Notes under the pieces: model-generated | What the model was told of the DNA's origin: nothing | Database searches by the model: none | What the model saw: only the letters and a program-made list of their open reading frames with translations | Program-made: the position numbers and the translations under genes | Assembly: GCA_002778195.1 (NCBI GenBank) | Contig: PCDI01000003.1 | Coordinates: 3,602,574-3,655,961, forward strand | Length of the DNA: 53,388 nt | Direction of reading: 5' to 3' | DNA from: Raffaelea ambrosiae | Taxonomy: Eukaryota > Ascomycota > Sordariomycetes > Ophiostomatales > Ophiostomataceae | Part shown: positions 13,101 through 23,131 of the stretch, in pieces | Numbering within the stretch: the stretch's first letter is position 1 | Layout of the letters: each line of letters opens with the position of its first letter

Positions 13101-14758
13101 AGGACGTTGTGCCGCGCCGACTCCTTGACCTTTTTGGCGTACGCCAGCCGCACCTTGACAATCTCCTCGATCAGCCGCGACGGGAAGCTGATCAGCGTCA
13201 GCAGGTCCTCGACGTGCGACGGCAGGTGCCGCGTGTTGAACTCGCCCGCGTGCTGCACCAGCGCGTCCTTGGCCTTGAGGATCGTGCGCGAGATCCCGTC
13301 CAGCATGCTGCGCCGCCGGCTGCGGCCCTCCTCCTCAACGTGCTCGTGCAGCGACCGCAGACCCTCCTCCTTGATCAGCCGGTCCAGGAACGACGACTCG
13401 TCCGCCAGCCCGTGTCCGCTGGGCGACCGCTGCCGCGCCCGCGTAAAGTCCAGCTCGTCGTTGCCCACCCACTCGCGCAGCGTCGCCAGCTCAATGTTGA
13501 TCAGCATCGTGCTGTTGTGCCACGACACGATCGCGTCGCACGAGTCCTCGTACAGGCTCGTGGCCGCCGTCTTGTGCGCCGCCAAAAACGCTGCCCGCGT
13601 CGGGTACAGCGACTCCGCCTTTTCCATCTTGCTGATGATCTCGTTCACCTGCGCCGCCGGCGGCATGCCGGCCGCGCTCTCGCCCTCGACGCGGAAGTTG
13701 ATAATGTCGTCGATGATGCGGTCGACCTTGGAGCGCGCCTCTTCGGTGATGCGCCGCTGCACGGGCACGTGGCGCCCGCACACGCGCGCACGCACGCCCA
13801 GCCACAGCTCGGCCTTTTGCGCCGTCTTGCCGCCCTTCTCCTCGCCGGCGCCCGTCAGCCGCTTCTTCTCCTGCCGCACCACGTCGCCCGTCAGCACCGC
13901 CTCCAGCATGCCGTGCCACTCGAGCCGCTCGCGGTTCGCCGCGTCGCGCAGGTCTTCTTCGGTCGGATGCAGGTCGTCGTAGTTGTAGAACATGATGGCC
14001 TCCTGGTCGTAGCGGTCGTCAAAGGGGCCCTCCGAGGACGGCGTCTCGCCTTCCGAGTCGGAGTCGTTGTGGTTGTCGGGCACGCCCAGGTTGTCAAAGT
14101 AGCCCGAGACATAGTCCTGCTCGCGCAGCCGCTTCACGTATTCGCGCTCCTGCGCCCGGAAGGTGCCGCTGGTGAGCTGCCGTGGCTTCGTCGTCGTGGG
14201 CCGGGATTCGGTGGTGGTGAGGATGGCAAAGGGGTTCTGCGGCGCTTGTGCCGAGGGATTCGGTCGTCTTTGTGGCTGGTACGTGTTGGAAAGCGACCGG
14301 TCGGGGCCCGCAGGCCGTTGCGGCCACGACGTTCCCGGTCCTCCATTGGATGCGGCGAGGCCGAAGCCGCCGCCCGGGCTTTCGGACGCGGAATTGCCCG
14401 CGGCCCCGGAAGGGTTGTCGGTACCGCCAGCGCCGCCGCTGCCAGTATTGATGCTGATGCCGGGGTTGTTGTTGCCCACGACCCCGTTGCCGACGGCCGC
14501 TGAAACTGCTCCGACGCCGCCACCGAGAGAGCCCTGCGATCGATGGCGCCCGGTGTGGCCGTTCGAGGACGTGTGGAAGGAGCTGGCCGTCACCGGCGAC
14601 GTGTGTGCTGATTTGTCACGAGATTCGGGGGCAGGCGACCCGGGCCGCTCAGAATCGGAGGCGTAGCCGTGCTTGGAGCGATACGATTGCTTGCTGTCGT
14701 TCTTGGCGTGGTCGTCTTCGCTGTACGCGAAGCGCACGCGAGACGCTTCGGACGGCAT
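10103..14758 (-). CDS. ssk2: MAPKKK of the HOG osmostress pathway (Ssk2/OS-4 type)
   Basis: This is a serine/threonine MAP kinase kinase kinase that, in fungi, is activated by the Ssk1 response regulator and phosphorylates Pbs2 in the high-osmolarity (HOG) cascade. Exons are 11086-14758 and 10103-10875, giving about 1481 aa. The first 250 residues are disordered, then comes a long helical regulatory region typical of Ssk2/MEKK4 proteins. The kinase domain is at about 1093-1375. It has the glycine loop GGGTFGNVY, VKEIRL lysine, the catalytic loop HRDIKPEN, DFGAAK, the activation segment GTPMYMSPE and DVWSLGC. The intron splits the Asn codon of HRDIKPEN. That intron is 210 nt, has no stop in frame and is made of repeats, so retention would insert 70 residues into the catalytic loop. 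The start ATG is the first in the open frame. Confidence in family is high; Ssk22-type paralogs are the alternative name. Confidence 0.95.
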   Translation of the reverse strand: MPSEASRVRFAYSEDDHAKNDSKQSYRSKHGYASDSERPGSPAPESRDKSAHTSPVTASSFHTSSNGHTGRHRSQGSLGGGVGAVSAAVGNGVVGNNNPGISINTGSGGAGGTDNPSGAAGNSASESPGGGFGLAASNGGPGTSWPQRPAGPDRSLSNTYQPQRRPNPSAQAPQNPFAILTTTESRPTTTKPRQLTSGTFRAQEREYVKRLREQDYVSGYFDNLGVPDNHNDSDSEGETPSSEGPFDDRYDQEAIMFYNYDDLHPTEEDLRDAANRERLEWHGMLEAVLTGDVVRQEKKRLTGAGEEKGGKTAQKAELWLGVRARVCGRHVPVQRRITEEARSKVDRIIDDIINFRVEGESAAGMPPAAQVNEIISKMEKAESLYPTRAAFLAAHKTAATSLYEDSCDAIVSWHNSTMLINIELATLREWVGNDELDFTRARQRSPSGHGLADESSFLDRLIKEEGLRSLHEHVEEEGRSRRRSMLDGISRTILKAKDALVQHAGEFNTRHLPSHVEDLLTLISFPSRLIEEIVKVRLAYAKKVKESARHNVLMQDQMISQFRVLLNLAIRIKQEYMAISQPEPGWALPQWIDESFDQVILDALRYYFKMLNWKLSGNRNSFKEAELLFQEWEFANEIGRHLVHGDVEVAEQFSSLTFKALNRLSQMFERELQRKARESVADMSKRYKALLDSVRVRQRMLQRFSRRLSDNYENACDFSIATMDDESMDLFLDRLVETGHFQVVTSSPEYEGVMLIASPTLTNRHEEIQSIMSRTSYEQVVEDPTDPYVLVLRPEGSPTWFGPRVAMPVRDEPLDLKTGHMRLVAGGSQGRLVMARKAFLDTAEVHLDVVVEQRSNLKKVNAKITDIRRTAYKLSNTFMDSVEKIRRQTRHENCQDLIQTCFVFATEFGQRSMIYMDSNRRQMNNIKLTKLALDWVSFICEDCVTSDRRTFRWAVLALEFAMGMTRGRHILALTEDEYARLRYRVSGCMSLLISHFDIMGARSTIAAQEKQRIEATISALGAKQRLVDSNGRVLDDDEAAQYVAEHRLAELDQIDEARKTLLAQRSTLGRVLEASNEVDRSLAYLSSTATNFTMRWQQGYFVGGGTFGNVYAAMNLDNGQLMAVKEIRLQDPKLIPSIATQIKDEMRVLESLDHPNVVSYYGIEVHRDRVYIFMEFCSGGSLASLLEHGRIEDEQVIMVYALQLLEGLAYLHEIKITHRDIKPESEFSFFFFFPRFARFLFFFSFLASLAFFFFLASLVFFFFFLSSLRSLFFFSSLSFCPLLAQSFVNLLTHPDILLDHNGIIKYVDFGAAKMIARHGRTLGGIYGFDEISRPANAAAAAAAAGGGAARPGGVPSANRSMTGTPMYMSPEVIKGETPGHFGAIDVWSLGCVILEMATGRRPWGNLDNEWAIMYNIAQGNPPQLPSPDQLSDEGIDFLKCCFRSDSGQRATAVDLLQHEWIMGIRNRVVEPTTPSSDVGTSSLSTTPGAPPVLGYGTGPIPGPDGPDGPEPNGPEPEVAETASNTNGIPDQPATPATPATAEGTPPRTPPV
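10917..11076. repeat. Purine-rich tandem repeat inside the ssk2 intron
   Basis: Two copies of a unit of about 61 bp alternate the core gcgaagcgagga with A-runs of 10-15 bases; the core occurs about five times. On the transcribed strand this is a pyrimidine-rich array filling most of the 210-nt intron at 10876-11085. Confidence 0.9.
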
Positions 14759-16189
14759 GGCGATGGGTGGTTGCCGTTGGCGAGGAACGGCGGAAACGGA
14801 AAATGTAGACGGGCTGCGGAGATGGTTGACCAGAATGTGCCCAGAAATGAATCAATGCAGAGGAGAGGCCAGGCTCTCGAGATCGACCGGCCAAATGGAG
14901 AGGTCCTGTCACCACGGAACAGGAGCTTCCATGGCGAAAGATCGTCCAGGGAAGAGGGGAAAGCAAGACAAGACAAAGAGAGATAAGCGAGTCAAAAAAG
15001 CAGAAAAGCAAAAAAAAAACGTGGAGACAAAGACTCGGAGGAGAAGCACAAAGGCAGAAAGAAATAACAAAAATGGCGTGGGGCTGGCGGTGGATGCGCG
15101 GCCGGCCGGGAACGTTTGCAATGGCGAGGAACGGTCGGCAAGCAGCTGAAGCGTTCGATTGGATGCACCGGCAAAATGTTGGTGTTTTGGAAGGGCGGCG
15201 ATGCGAGGACGCCGTGGATCGAGGTGGGTTGGTGTTGGGTTGGTGGTGCTTTTGGTGGTGCTTTGTGGCGAAAACTCCAGATTCTGAAAAACAGCAGAAC
15301 CGAGCGAGCAAGGGAGGGAGATAAGTTAGGTAGCTAACTAACTACACAGTGGCACTGGGGAAGGTGCGTGCGAGGGGTGCTCCTTCCCTGTGGACCAGTA
15401 GTTGCTGGGAGGTGGTCAGTGCATAGCCCCACCGGCTATAGCAGTTTCCAGCGCTGAAGCTCTGGCGATAAGAGGCGAACACAGCAAAACGGGCGACGCG
15501 ATCCTGGGAGCTGCATGCACACGACAAATAGACCGAGTCTAGGTCTAGACACATCAATTGACAACGAACCCGGGTGCTGCGACCGAGAAACCCCTCCCTG
15601 GTGCTTATCTGGGGTCGGATCATCTGCCGTCCGTCTGTGGCAGGAGCTTGACATGTGCTTCTTTCTTTGTCTACGCCGTAGCATGTCTTTGTAAGATCCT
15701 ATGTATGACTGGACAGCCCATCCGCAGCTTGTTTGGGCTCAGTAGTATTGTTTCTGTGGAAAGTGCACGACTGGCAATCGGTCGATACGCGACTATCATG
15801 CAGATGCCGAGTCCTTCGTTTGCCGGCCTGTCCGCGCCGGAGTGAGCTGTTGCAGAGCTTCCTTTATGCACGACGGCAACCGACACACATGTGGGCACCT
15901 CTGTGAGCAGCTGTGGCGCCACCAGCCACGACTGTGGCGCTAAACGCGACAAAAGCCTCCACCAATCCGCACTGTGCTGCTACGCGACGGCCCCAACGCG
16001 TCTGCCACTTTCTCTCTCTGAAACTGTAATTCACGTGTTCACCAACCTCACGCTGAAGAATTGTGTGCTTCTCCTCAGGTCGCCGGCCACCATGATCGTG
16101 TTGACGGCGCCCTAGTACATTTATTCTTTTTTTTTTTTTTTTCAACTTCCACCTCCCTCTCATCCCCTCCTTCTCTCTCTGTCGTCCCC
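14759..16189. promoter_or_regulatory. Divergent promoter region ssk2/sld3
   Basis: The two genes are transcribed away from each other across 1.43 kb. The ssk2 side is purine-rich on plus (CT-rich leader in the transcript). The sld3 side has a T-run at about 16125-16142 followed by a CT-rich stretch up to the start codon, typical of fungal leaders. No specific operator was identified. Confidence 0.55.
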
Positions 16190-19100
16190 ATGTCCTCCCC
16201 TCACGACGCGCCTAGCTCCAACGCGCCGCCGCGCCCAGCATCTGGTTCCCCGTCCGACAGCACACCAAACTCGCAGGAGAAGCCACTGCCCGGGAGCTCC
16301 CTGGGCACACCCTGTGACCAGGGAAGCACTCCGCCTGTCGCACGGAAACGACGGAGTGACCATGGACCGGCGGAGGATTCCGCCAAGCGGAGGCGGAAGG
16401 AGGGCCGCTTCATGCCCACCGAAGAGCTGCTCAAGCCATCCTTTGTCGTGAGAGTATGACCATGCCGCCCCAGGTCGAGGCCAGGCTTGCCATCCAGCTG
16501 CTAACCCCGCACACCAGGCACATCCCCCGAACCCGCTGCAGAAGCCATGCACACTGCTGCCTCTCATGCTGCTGCCCCGCGAGCATCTGCCGCTTGCCGC
16601 GCTCGACCTGCAAGCGCCACACGGCGATGATCTGCCGTCGGCTCGCCAGTTCCAGTCACACATCCGCATCCTGGAGCTTGAGGGCCGTCTGGGCTCCAAT
16701 CTGCTGGTGGCCCGGTCCCACAGCGGCGGCTCCGTGTTCGCCATTGAGCGGGACGGCCCCGGCATGTACGCCGTGTGCAGGCTGGGCAGCTGGGTCGACA
16801 TCAGGAAGCTCAGCCAGCTGGCCACGGCTGTTTGCCAGGAGCGCATGCCGGCGGAGCCCACCAAATCCACAGTCAACACCCTGGAGCCGGCACTGGTCAC
16901 GCCGAACGTGCACAAGGAGCAGCGCAAGAAGAGGCTGGCCATTGCCGAGCTGCAGTCGATTGTCCGGAGAAAACCAGCTTCCCAACTGGCAGCAGCCGAA
17001 ACAGCGACCTTGACAGCCACCCCCGAGACGACGAAAGCGACCGAGGGAGCAGAAGCGCCCGCCGCAGCGAAAGAACCAGAGTCCCAGGTGCCGCACGGGA
17101 CGCCCAGCCAGCCCCAGACGCACGCCCAGCTGCCCACGCCCCCCGACACGAAGGCGCAGCACCCGTCTCCCTCGCAGGCTGAGCGCGCCGACCAGGCCGA
17201 CCCGCCCACGGCCGAAGGCATATTTCAAAGCATCCGTAACCAGTATTTCGAAGCCTTGTATCATTCTATGGTGAGCCCCATGGCGCCCTTCGTTGTGCCA
17301 AGGAATGCATGCTGACTCTGCTAGGGATCGCTGGCGTACTTTGCCAAAGGTCCGCTGTCGCGGGCCCGCGCTGCCTTTCACTTGGACTGCGATTCCAACT
17401 TGGAAATGGACGATCTGGTCGACTTCTTGAAGGGCCTCGTCCTTGCCACGGCCGTGATCGACAAGAAGTACCGCGAGACTGTACCCGAGATCGTCGCCCG
17501 CCTGCGGACCTTGGGCGACGCGTCCGACCATGCTGCCACCCCCGCCGACCAGCCGAAGAGGAAGTCCAAGAAGCCCAAGAAAGTCAAGCTGGGAAGCAAC
17601 GGTCTCTACTCGGACGAAGAGTCCCATGTGAGCCAATGGTGGCACGCCAACAAGCCGGATGTCCGGGACGACGAGGTCAGCCCCCGGCCGGAGGAGGTCA
17701 AATACACGATATCGTGTCTGCGCACACGGGAGACGCAGCTGCAGATGATTCTGATTTTGGAAATCCTGGCCCTCGAGACCATGCGCCCGGCCAACGACAC
17801 GGCCGAGAGCCAGCTGCCGGGCATGCTGGCGAACACGCCTCCCAAGCCGGCCGCGCCACCGAAGAAACGAAGCAAGCACAACTTTCCTCTTCTCATTGAC
17901 GTGCACGCAGACCGGCTCTGCATCTGGGAGTCGACGACCTCGGATGACGTGCGTGCGATGGCCGAGTCGCAGACGCGGGGTGCCGGCGAGCAGGCCTCGC
18001 AAGCCGCCAACGCGGATCCTCTCAAAGACTTTTGTGTCGACATTGTTGTGCCTTTGTAAGTCGTCGACTCCTCCTATTCTCGCCTAACTGGCCTTCCACC
18101 AAGCACGCTGAACTTCTAACAAATCCCGCCAGCTTCTCGGCCCGTCTTCCGCTCATCTGCGACGGCCTCAACCGCAAGCTCGGCGGACCTGTCATTGCAC
18201 CACCGCCCCGGCCGAAGCTGTCTCGGTCGGCTTCCTCGGCCTCGCATAGCTCGCGCGACAAGTCCAAAGACAAGGCCAAACTCGACCGCTCCAAGCCAGG
18301 CGCGGCAGCCCGCCGGCCGGCCGCACCGGGTAACTCGGCCCGCAGCCTGGAACGCGTGCTGTCCAACGAACGTCTCCGGCGCAGCGTATCGCGCGGACCG
18401 AACGATGCCATTGCGCAGATGCGCTCGGCCACGGCGGCGCCCATCCCGGGCTTGAAGCGGGAAATGAGCGAGCCCGTATCGCTCTCCAACATCCCCAGCC
18501 TGCCGGGCGATGGCAGTGGCGGCCACCACCACCGCCGCCAGGGCTCGTCGTCCACATCGGCCTCGTTGAAAGAGCGGCCCGCCAATGTCTTGGCTAGAAG
18601 CGCATCGGACACGGCTGGCCAGCTGGCTGGTCTTGGTCCGCCCGGCTCTGCCGACGACCGGGCCCGCAAAAAGGCCCTCGTGGAGGCAGAGCTGCAGGAA
18701 GCCATCTCGGCCCTTAAGAAGCCGAACCGAGAACGGGCCGGCAAAGCGGTCGTGGAGGCAGCCGAGCGGCGGCTGTTTGGTACCTCTGGTCCCCCCGGGG
18801 CAGCACGACGTATGTTGCACATGTACCATTGCCAGATTGTTTCTGATCAGGTGCTAACGAACTTCTTTTCCAGGGCCCAAGAAGAGCCGGCCAGCTGGAG
18901 ACCGCGTTCTGGTCAAGGCCACGCCAGTCAACAATCGTTTCCGGGATGTCTTTGCTGGCGAATCGCAAGGCGGAGGGGCCGGTGCCGGGAACAGCAGTGC
19001 ACAGCTGCCAACGATCCGCGAGCCGCTCTTTGCGTCTGCCTTGGCTGCCGCGGCCGCGGCCCCCGCCGAGAAGAGCAAGTCGTTGTCTGCGTCGTCGTAC

Positions 19101-19778
19101 AACCACATCGCAGCGACGCCCGTGGCATCCCGCGTTCAGGCGACACCCAGCCGGTCGTCGGCGTCCGCGGTGCCTGATTCGGCCGTGAAGGGGACGTTGT
19201 TCAGCAGGCCAATTGGTTCGCAGGGAGGCGCATCGTCTGCGGGACTGCAGCCGGCATTTGCAGAGGAGCCGTCGCCAGTATTGGCGTCGTCGCCGGTGGT
19301 GCGCCGTCAGCAACAGAAGCAGCAGCAGCAACAGACGACCACGCGTGTCCAGGCGGTGGCTGCCACACCGGTCAAGCAGTCGCTGCTCAAAGTGACACGG
19401 ACGGTGGCAGACGATGTGGTGCTGGCGTCGTCGCCGTTGCAGGCCCACATGTTTGGCGGAAGGAACGAGGAGTTGGTGGCCGGCGCAGGACAGAGTAGTA
19501 TTGTTGCTACCGCCACAGCACAGCCGCCATCGCCGCTGGGCATCCGGAAACTGTTCCAGACGCCAACCAAGGCGAGCAGGGCCAGTGTGCCACGGACGAC
19601 GATGATGGCGATGACAACAATAACAACAACTGTGGCGGCGAGTCCTGGTATGGGCGACAAAGACCAGGAAGAGGCCGAACCGCTGCCGAAGAGTCCTGTG
19701 TCCCGGCCTACTATCAGCCGGATGCAGTCGCTGTACGAGCGGATGGGATGGGATGACGATATTGACGACCTAGCATGA
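16190..19778 (+). CDS. sld3: DNA replication initiation regulator Sld3
   Basis: Sld3 is the CDK-regulated factor that recruits Cdc45 to the loaded MCM helicase and binds Dpb11 at origins. Exons are 16190-16447, 16518-17270, 17325-18055, 18133-18809 and 18874-19778 (1107 aa), all with matching phases. The conserved central Sld3 domain spans exons 2-4. It includes MLLPREHLPL near the start of exon 2, GSLAYFAKGPLSRAR at the exon 3 start, the RETQLQMILILEILALE helix near residue 475, and FPLLIDVHADRLCIWES. The C-terminal 500 residues are disordered and Ser/Pro-rich, with several SP/TP sites suited to CDK control (for example TPSRSS, SSPVV, QTPTK). The protein ends in the acidic tail GWDDDIDDLA seen in filamentous ascomycete Sld3. 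A short poly-Gln stretch sits in exon 5. The family call rests on the central domain and the tail. Confidence 0.88.
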
Positions 19779-20241
19779 GAAGGAGGCTTTTGTGAAGAGG
19801 GTAGACATTTTCTGTGTTTTGGGGGGAGAGGATTACACACCACGGCATATTTTGATACACCGATCAATCTCATTCTTACAGGGGAGACATAAAGGGGCGT
19901 TTAGACTGTCTGGTTCCTGGGATGTGCATGGGATGCATGGGCGGAGTTTTTATGTTTTGGGTCATACATGGAAAAAAAAAGCGAATCATCAAGTTTTGGC
20001 AATGGTATCGCTATGAGGGTGAATCTATGCGTATGTATGAAGCGTGAAATACGTAAGGAAGTCTCCATCTGTCGGGGAAAAGTTGGCCTGCACAAGCACA
20101 GTCAGCCGTAGAGATAGACAACCTACGGCTGTCTATGCCTGGCGGTCTATGCATGGCGGTCTATGCATGGCGGTCTATGCATGGCGGTCTATGCATGGCG
20201 GTCTATGCCGGGCTGTCTATGCTCCCGGCTCTACTCTGGCT
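19779..20241. other. Convergent 3' spacer of sld3 and trs65
   Basis: The 3' regions of two convergent genes meet here. The trs65-proximal half contains a 14-bp tandem repeat, listed separately. Nothing else was recognised. Confidence 0.6.
20131..20214. repeat. 14-bp minisatellite downstream of trs65
   Basis: Six adjacent copies of the 14-mer gtctatgcatggcg lie here; the first and last carry substitutions and a degenerate seventh follows at 20215. The array ends about 27 bp before the trs65 stop codon, so it lies in its 3' UTR. There are no spacers, so it is not CRISPR-like. Confidence 0.95.
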
Positions 20242-22608
20242 CTATGCCTCCGGCCTTCGGCCCTCGGCAATCATCATCACGGGCAGCTCCCGCACATCCA
20301 CGTGCTCCTGCGAGCCCAGGTCCACCACCCGCACGGCCTCAATGCTCACCAGGCCCGCCCGCAGCGCGACAAACCGCAGCTCGACAGAGTGGCAGGCGTT
20401 CGGCGCCAGCGGGCCCACGCGGGCGTCGGCCGTCACGCTCACGACGTCGGTGCTCCCCACCAGGGAGCTCCGCTGCATGGCATGGACAATGTTTTCGTCC
20501 AGGACGGCATCGGCCACATCGTCGGTCTCGCCCGAGGCATCTTTGGAAGAAGGAGATCCTCCTCCTCCTCCTCCCCTGTCGCCAGGGCCGGCTCTCCCTT
20601 TGAGGGTGCTCCTCCGCTTCCGCGTCGACGGCGGCCGCAGCACGCGCACGTCGTTGCGCCGCCGCTTGGGCAGCACCAGCAGGGCCAGCTTGCGCGGCGG
20701 CAGCGGCGTCGGCGGGGCCAGGGCGGTGCCGTCGGCAGCCGTCGCCACGGACGCGGCGCTGCCCGACCGGTTCACGACGAAGACGGTCCAGCTAAAGGGC
20801 TCGCCGGCATAGACGGGCCGGTCGGGCGCGGAAAAGGTCATGGTGATGCCCAGGTCGGGCAGGTGGGCCTCGACGCTGCGTTGCACGGCCGGCGCCAGAG
20901 CCAGCGGGGCCGGTAGGCTGCCCGCCGCGGCATGCTTCTTCCCCCCCGACGAGGCCGTGCCCTCGGGCGCCGCCACCATGGTGCTGCTGCTGACCCCCGC
21001 GTTCACCATCTGCAGCGAATCCGGCCGGCTCACGGCGGGCGCCACAAACGACGCCATGCCGTCAATGGACAGCTGCGACGGCCGGTGGGCGCGCTGCAGC
21101 GACGCCGGCGGGACGGCCGAGCCGAAGCCGGGGTTCACGGGCAGCACAAAGTCGACGCCCGTAGTCCACGACAGCTTCATGGTGGGCGTGCACACGCCGG
21201 GCTTGACCAGGGCCTGCAGCTCGACCGTGATGAGGAGGTCGCGGGCGGACGCGGCGTCGGTCGTGCGACTACCACTACCACCACCACCACCCACCACCTC
21301 CTCCGGGGCCAGGTGGTACAAAAAGGTAAAGTGGTCCCGGGCCACGCAGTACAGCGGCAGGCCCAGGCCGTGGTCGCTGTGCAGGTCGGTGACGGTGCCG
21401 CCCGGCCGGAGCGCCAGGTCGATGCGGGTCAGCACCGCCTCGCACTCGAAGAACGGCGTGCAGTCGATCTCGAGCAGGGCGACGACGGCGGCCGAGGCGG
21501 GCACGGCGTTGGGCCGGGCAAAGCGGACGCGCGCGTGGACGGCCGGGAAGATGGGGACCGTCGCGTGGGGCTGGCCCCGGAGCGCGCGCGTCTGGTTGCG
21601 GGCGGCCTGCTGCTGCTGCTGCTGCATGAGGCCCGCGGGCGCCACGCGGGCGACGCGCTGGGCCGACAGACGCGGGCGGACGCCGGCCAGCGCCGGGTCG
21701 CCCACAAAGGACGCCAGCAGGTTGAGGCCGCTGGGCTCGCGGCTGCGGAGGTACCCGGCCGGGGGGTGGAGCGGCGCGCTGCCGTTGGCCAGCACCGTCC
21801 CGCCTCCACTGCCTGGCGGCCCCAGCGTCGCGACGGCCGCGAAAGAGACAGACGGTCCTTGCAGGCGGGCTCGTGGCCGGGCCAGGAATACCGGCAGCTT
21901 CCACACGAGATAGGTCTGGCGCACGGGCCGGTCGTCCTTTTCTTTTTTGTGTGCTCCTCCTCCTCTTGTTGCTCGTTTTTGGCTGGCTTTCGTCTCCTTG
22001 TCCTCTTCGTCGTCGTCGTCGTCCTCCTCCTCTTCTTCTTCTTCTGAATCGTCGTCGTCATCTTCCTCCTCGTCGTCATCATCGTCGTCGTCCTCGCTCT
22101 CACCGACCTCCGGGTCGTGCACCACAGCGAGGGGCTTGTTCGCATTCTCCACGGCACCACTGAAGATCACCTCCACCACCGGCGACGACGATTCGCGGCC
22201 AGGCTGGCTGTGGTTGAGAATCTTGACTTCCAGGGCGACGGCCAGCCGGTCGAGGTAGGTCCGGAGTCGCTGTTCGGTCTGGTGGGGTGTGCGCAGGATA
22301 AAGTACACATCGACAGTTTCGTCTAGAGAATAGGAGGTTAGCATACTACAAACAAACAGAGACGGGTTGAGCCCCTCCCCCCCCCCCCCAGCAGGCTACG
22401 AGGTTTGCCTACCAAAGAACAGCCACTCGCGATCCTCGATCGACTCGATAAACGACTGCAGCGATCCGTCGCGTGTCTCGAGAGCCTGCTCGAGCTTGCT
22501 GTCCGTGGCCAGGGGCACCATGTAGGCCAGGTACGAGTCCCGCACAAAGTCGGCATCGTCTCCGCCGGAAGCTGCCACGACAGCCTCGCCGTGCGGGGAG
22601 ACGGCCAT
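20242..22608 (-). CDS. trs65: TRAPP-II complex subunit Trs65
   Basis: Trs65 is a subunit of the TRAPP-II tethering complex, which activates Rab11/Ypt31-type GTPases at the late Golgi. Exons are 22413-22608 and 20242-22322 (758 aa); the GTAGG donor and TAG acceptor rebuild the Asp codon at FF-DETVDVYF. The N-terminus matches the start of fungal Trs65 proteins. The C-terminal half is beta-rich (ITMTFSAPDRPVYAGEPFSWTVFVVN) and ends with SVELRFVALRAG then VRVVDLGSQEHVDVRELP, the most diagnostic part. A long acidic Asp/Glu run at about residues 145-190, encoded by GAC/GAG-type triplet repeats near 22010-22105, and a short poly-Gln run are low-complexity insertions. The gene is convergent with sld3 and divergent from the next gene. 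Confidence 0.85.
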
Positions 22609-23131
22609 ACTTGGGAAAGAGGGGGGGCCGGTGAAAAGGCAAGAAAGGTAAGCTGCAGAGAGGTTGGGGGGGTTCGACGTTCGGTAGCCGAGACAAGCTA
22701 TCGCGAACTGGAACTGGAACTGGAACTGGCGGGGACGTTGAATTACAGGGGGGCTGTCGATCTGGCACGTGACCATGGCTGTAGATCCGACCTGAGCCTT
22801 GTCAACGGTGCGTCAGGGAAGGATTGCTCAGGCGCCAACTTTTTTTTTCTCTTTTTCTTTCTTTATTTTTTCTTTATTATTTTATTTTTCTCGTTTCTGC
22901 CCACTGCAGCGAAGAAGGCCTCGAACGACGCCTGTCAAGGATGCAAGCCCAAAAGCCGGACTGCGTGTGAAGCGTCTGTCTCTGCACTTCGGACTGCTAG
23001 GTATCGGCCGAGTCAGCCTCCGATGTGGGCTGATATCGTCCACACACACACAAAGGCGTCCTGCGAGCAGAGACCGAAGGCTGCCGCGAGAACCGATATT
23101 CTCAAGCTCGCCGCTGCCACCATCGTTCGCC
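22609..23131. promoter_or_regulatory. Divergent promoter trs65 / uncharacterised gene
   Basis: The 523 bp contain a T-rich tract at about 22840-22892 and a repeated ctggaa run near 22708-22730. Both genes start within it; no specific site was recognised. Confidence 0.5.

Noticed and set aside
10904..14503. 1199-codon open frame on the plus strand
   Set aside because: It is fully antisense to ssk2, arises from the GC-rich third-position bias and has a biased Arg/Val/His/Leu-rich composition without domains.
20131..20214. CRISPR-like array
   Set aside because: Units are directly adjacent without spacers, and the genome is eukaryotic.
20932..22047. 371-codon open frame on the plus strand
   Set aside because: It is the antisense shadow of trs65, with low-complexity translation of its acidic triplet repeat.
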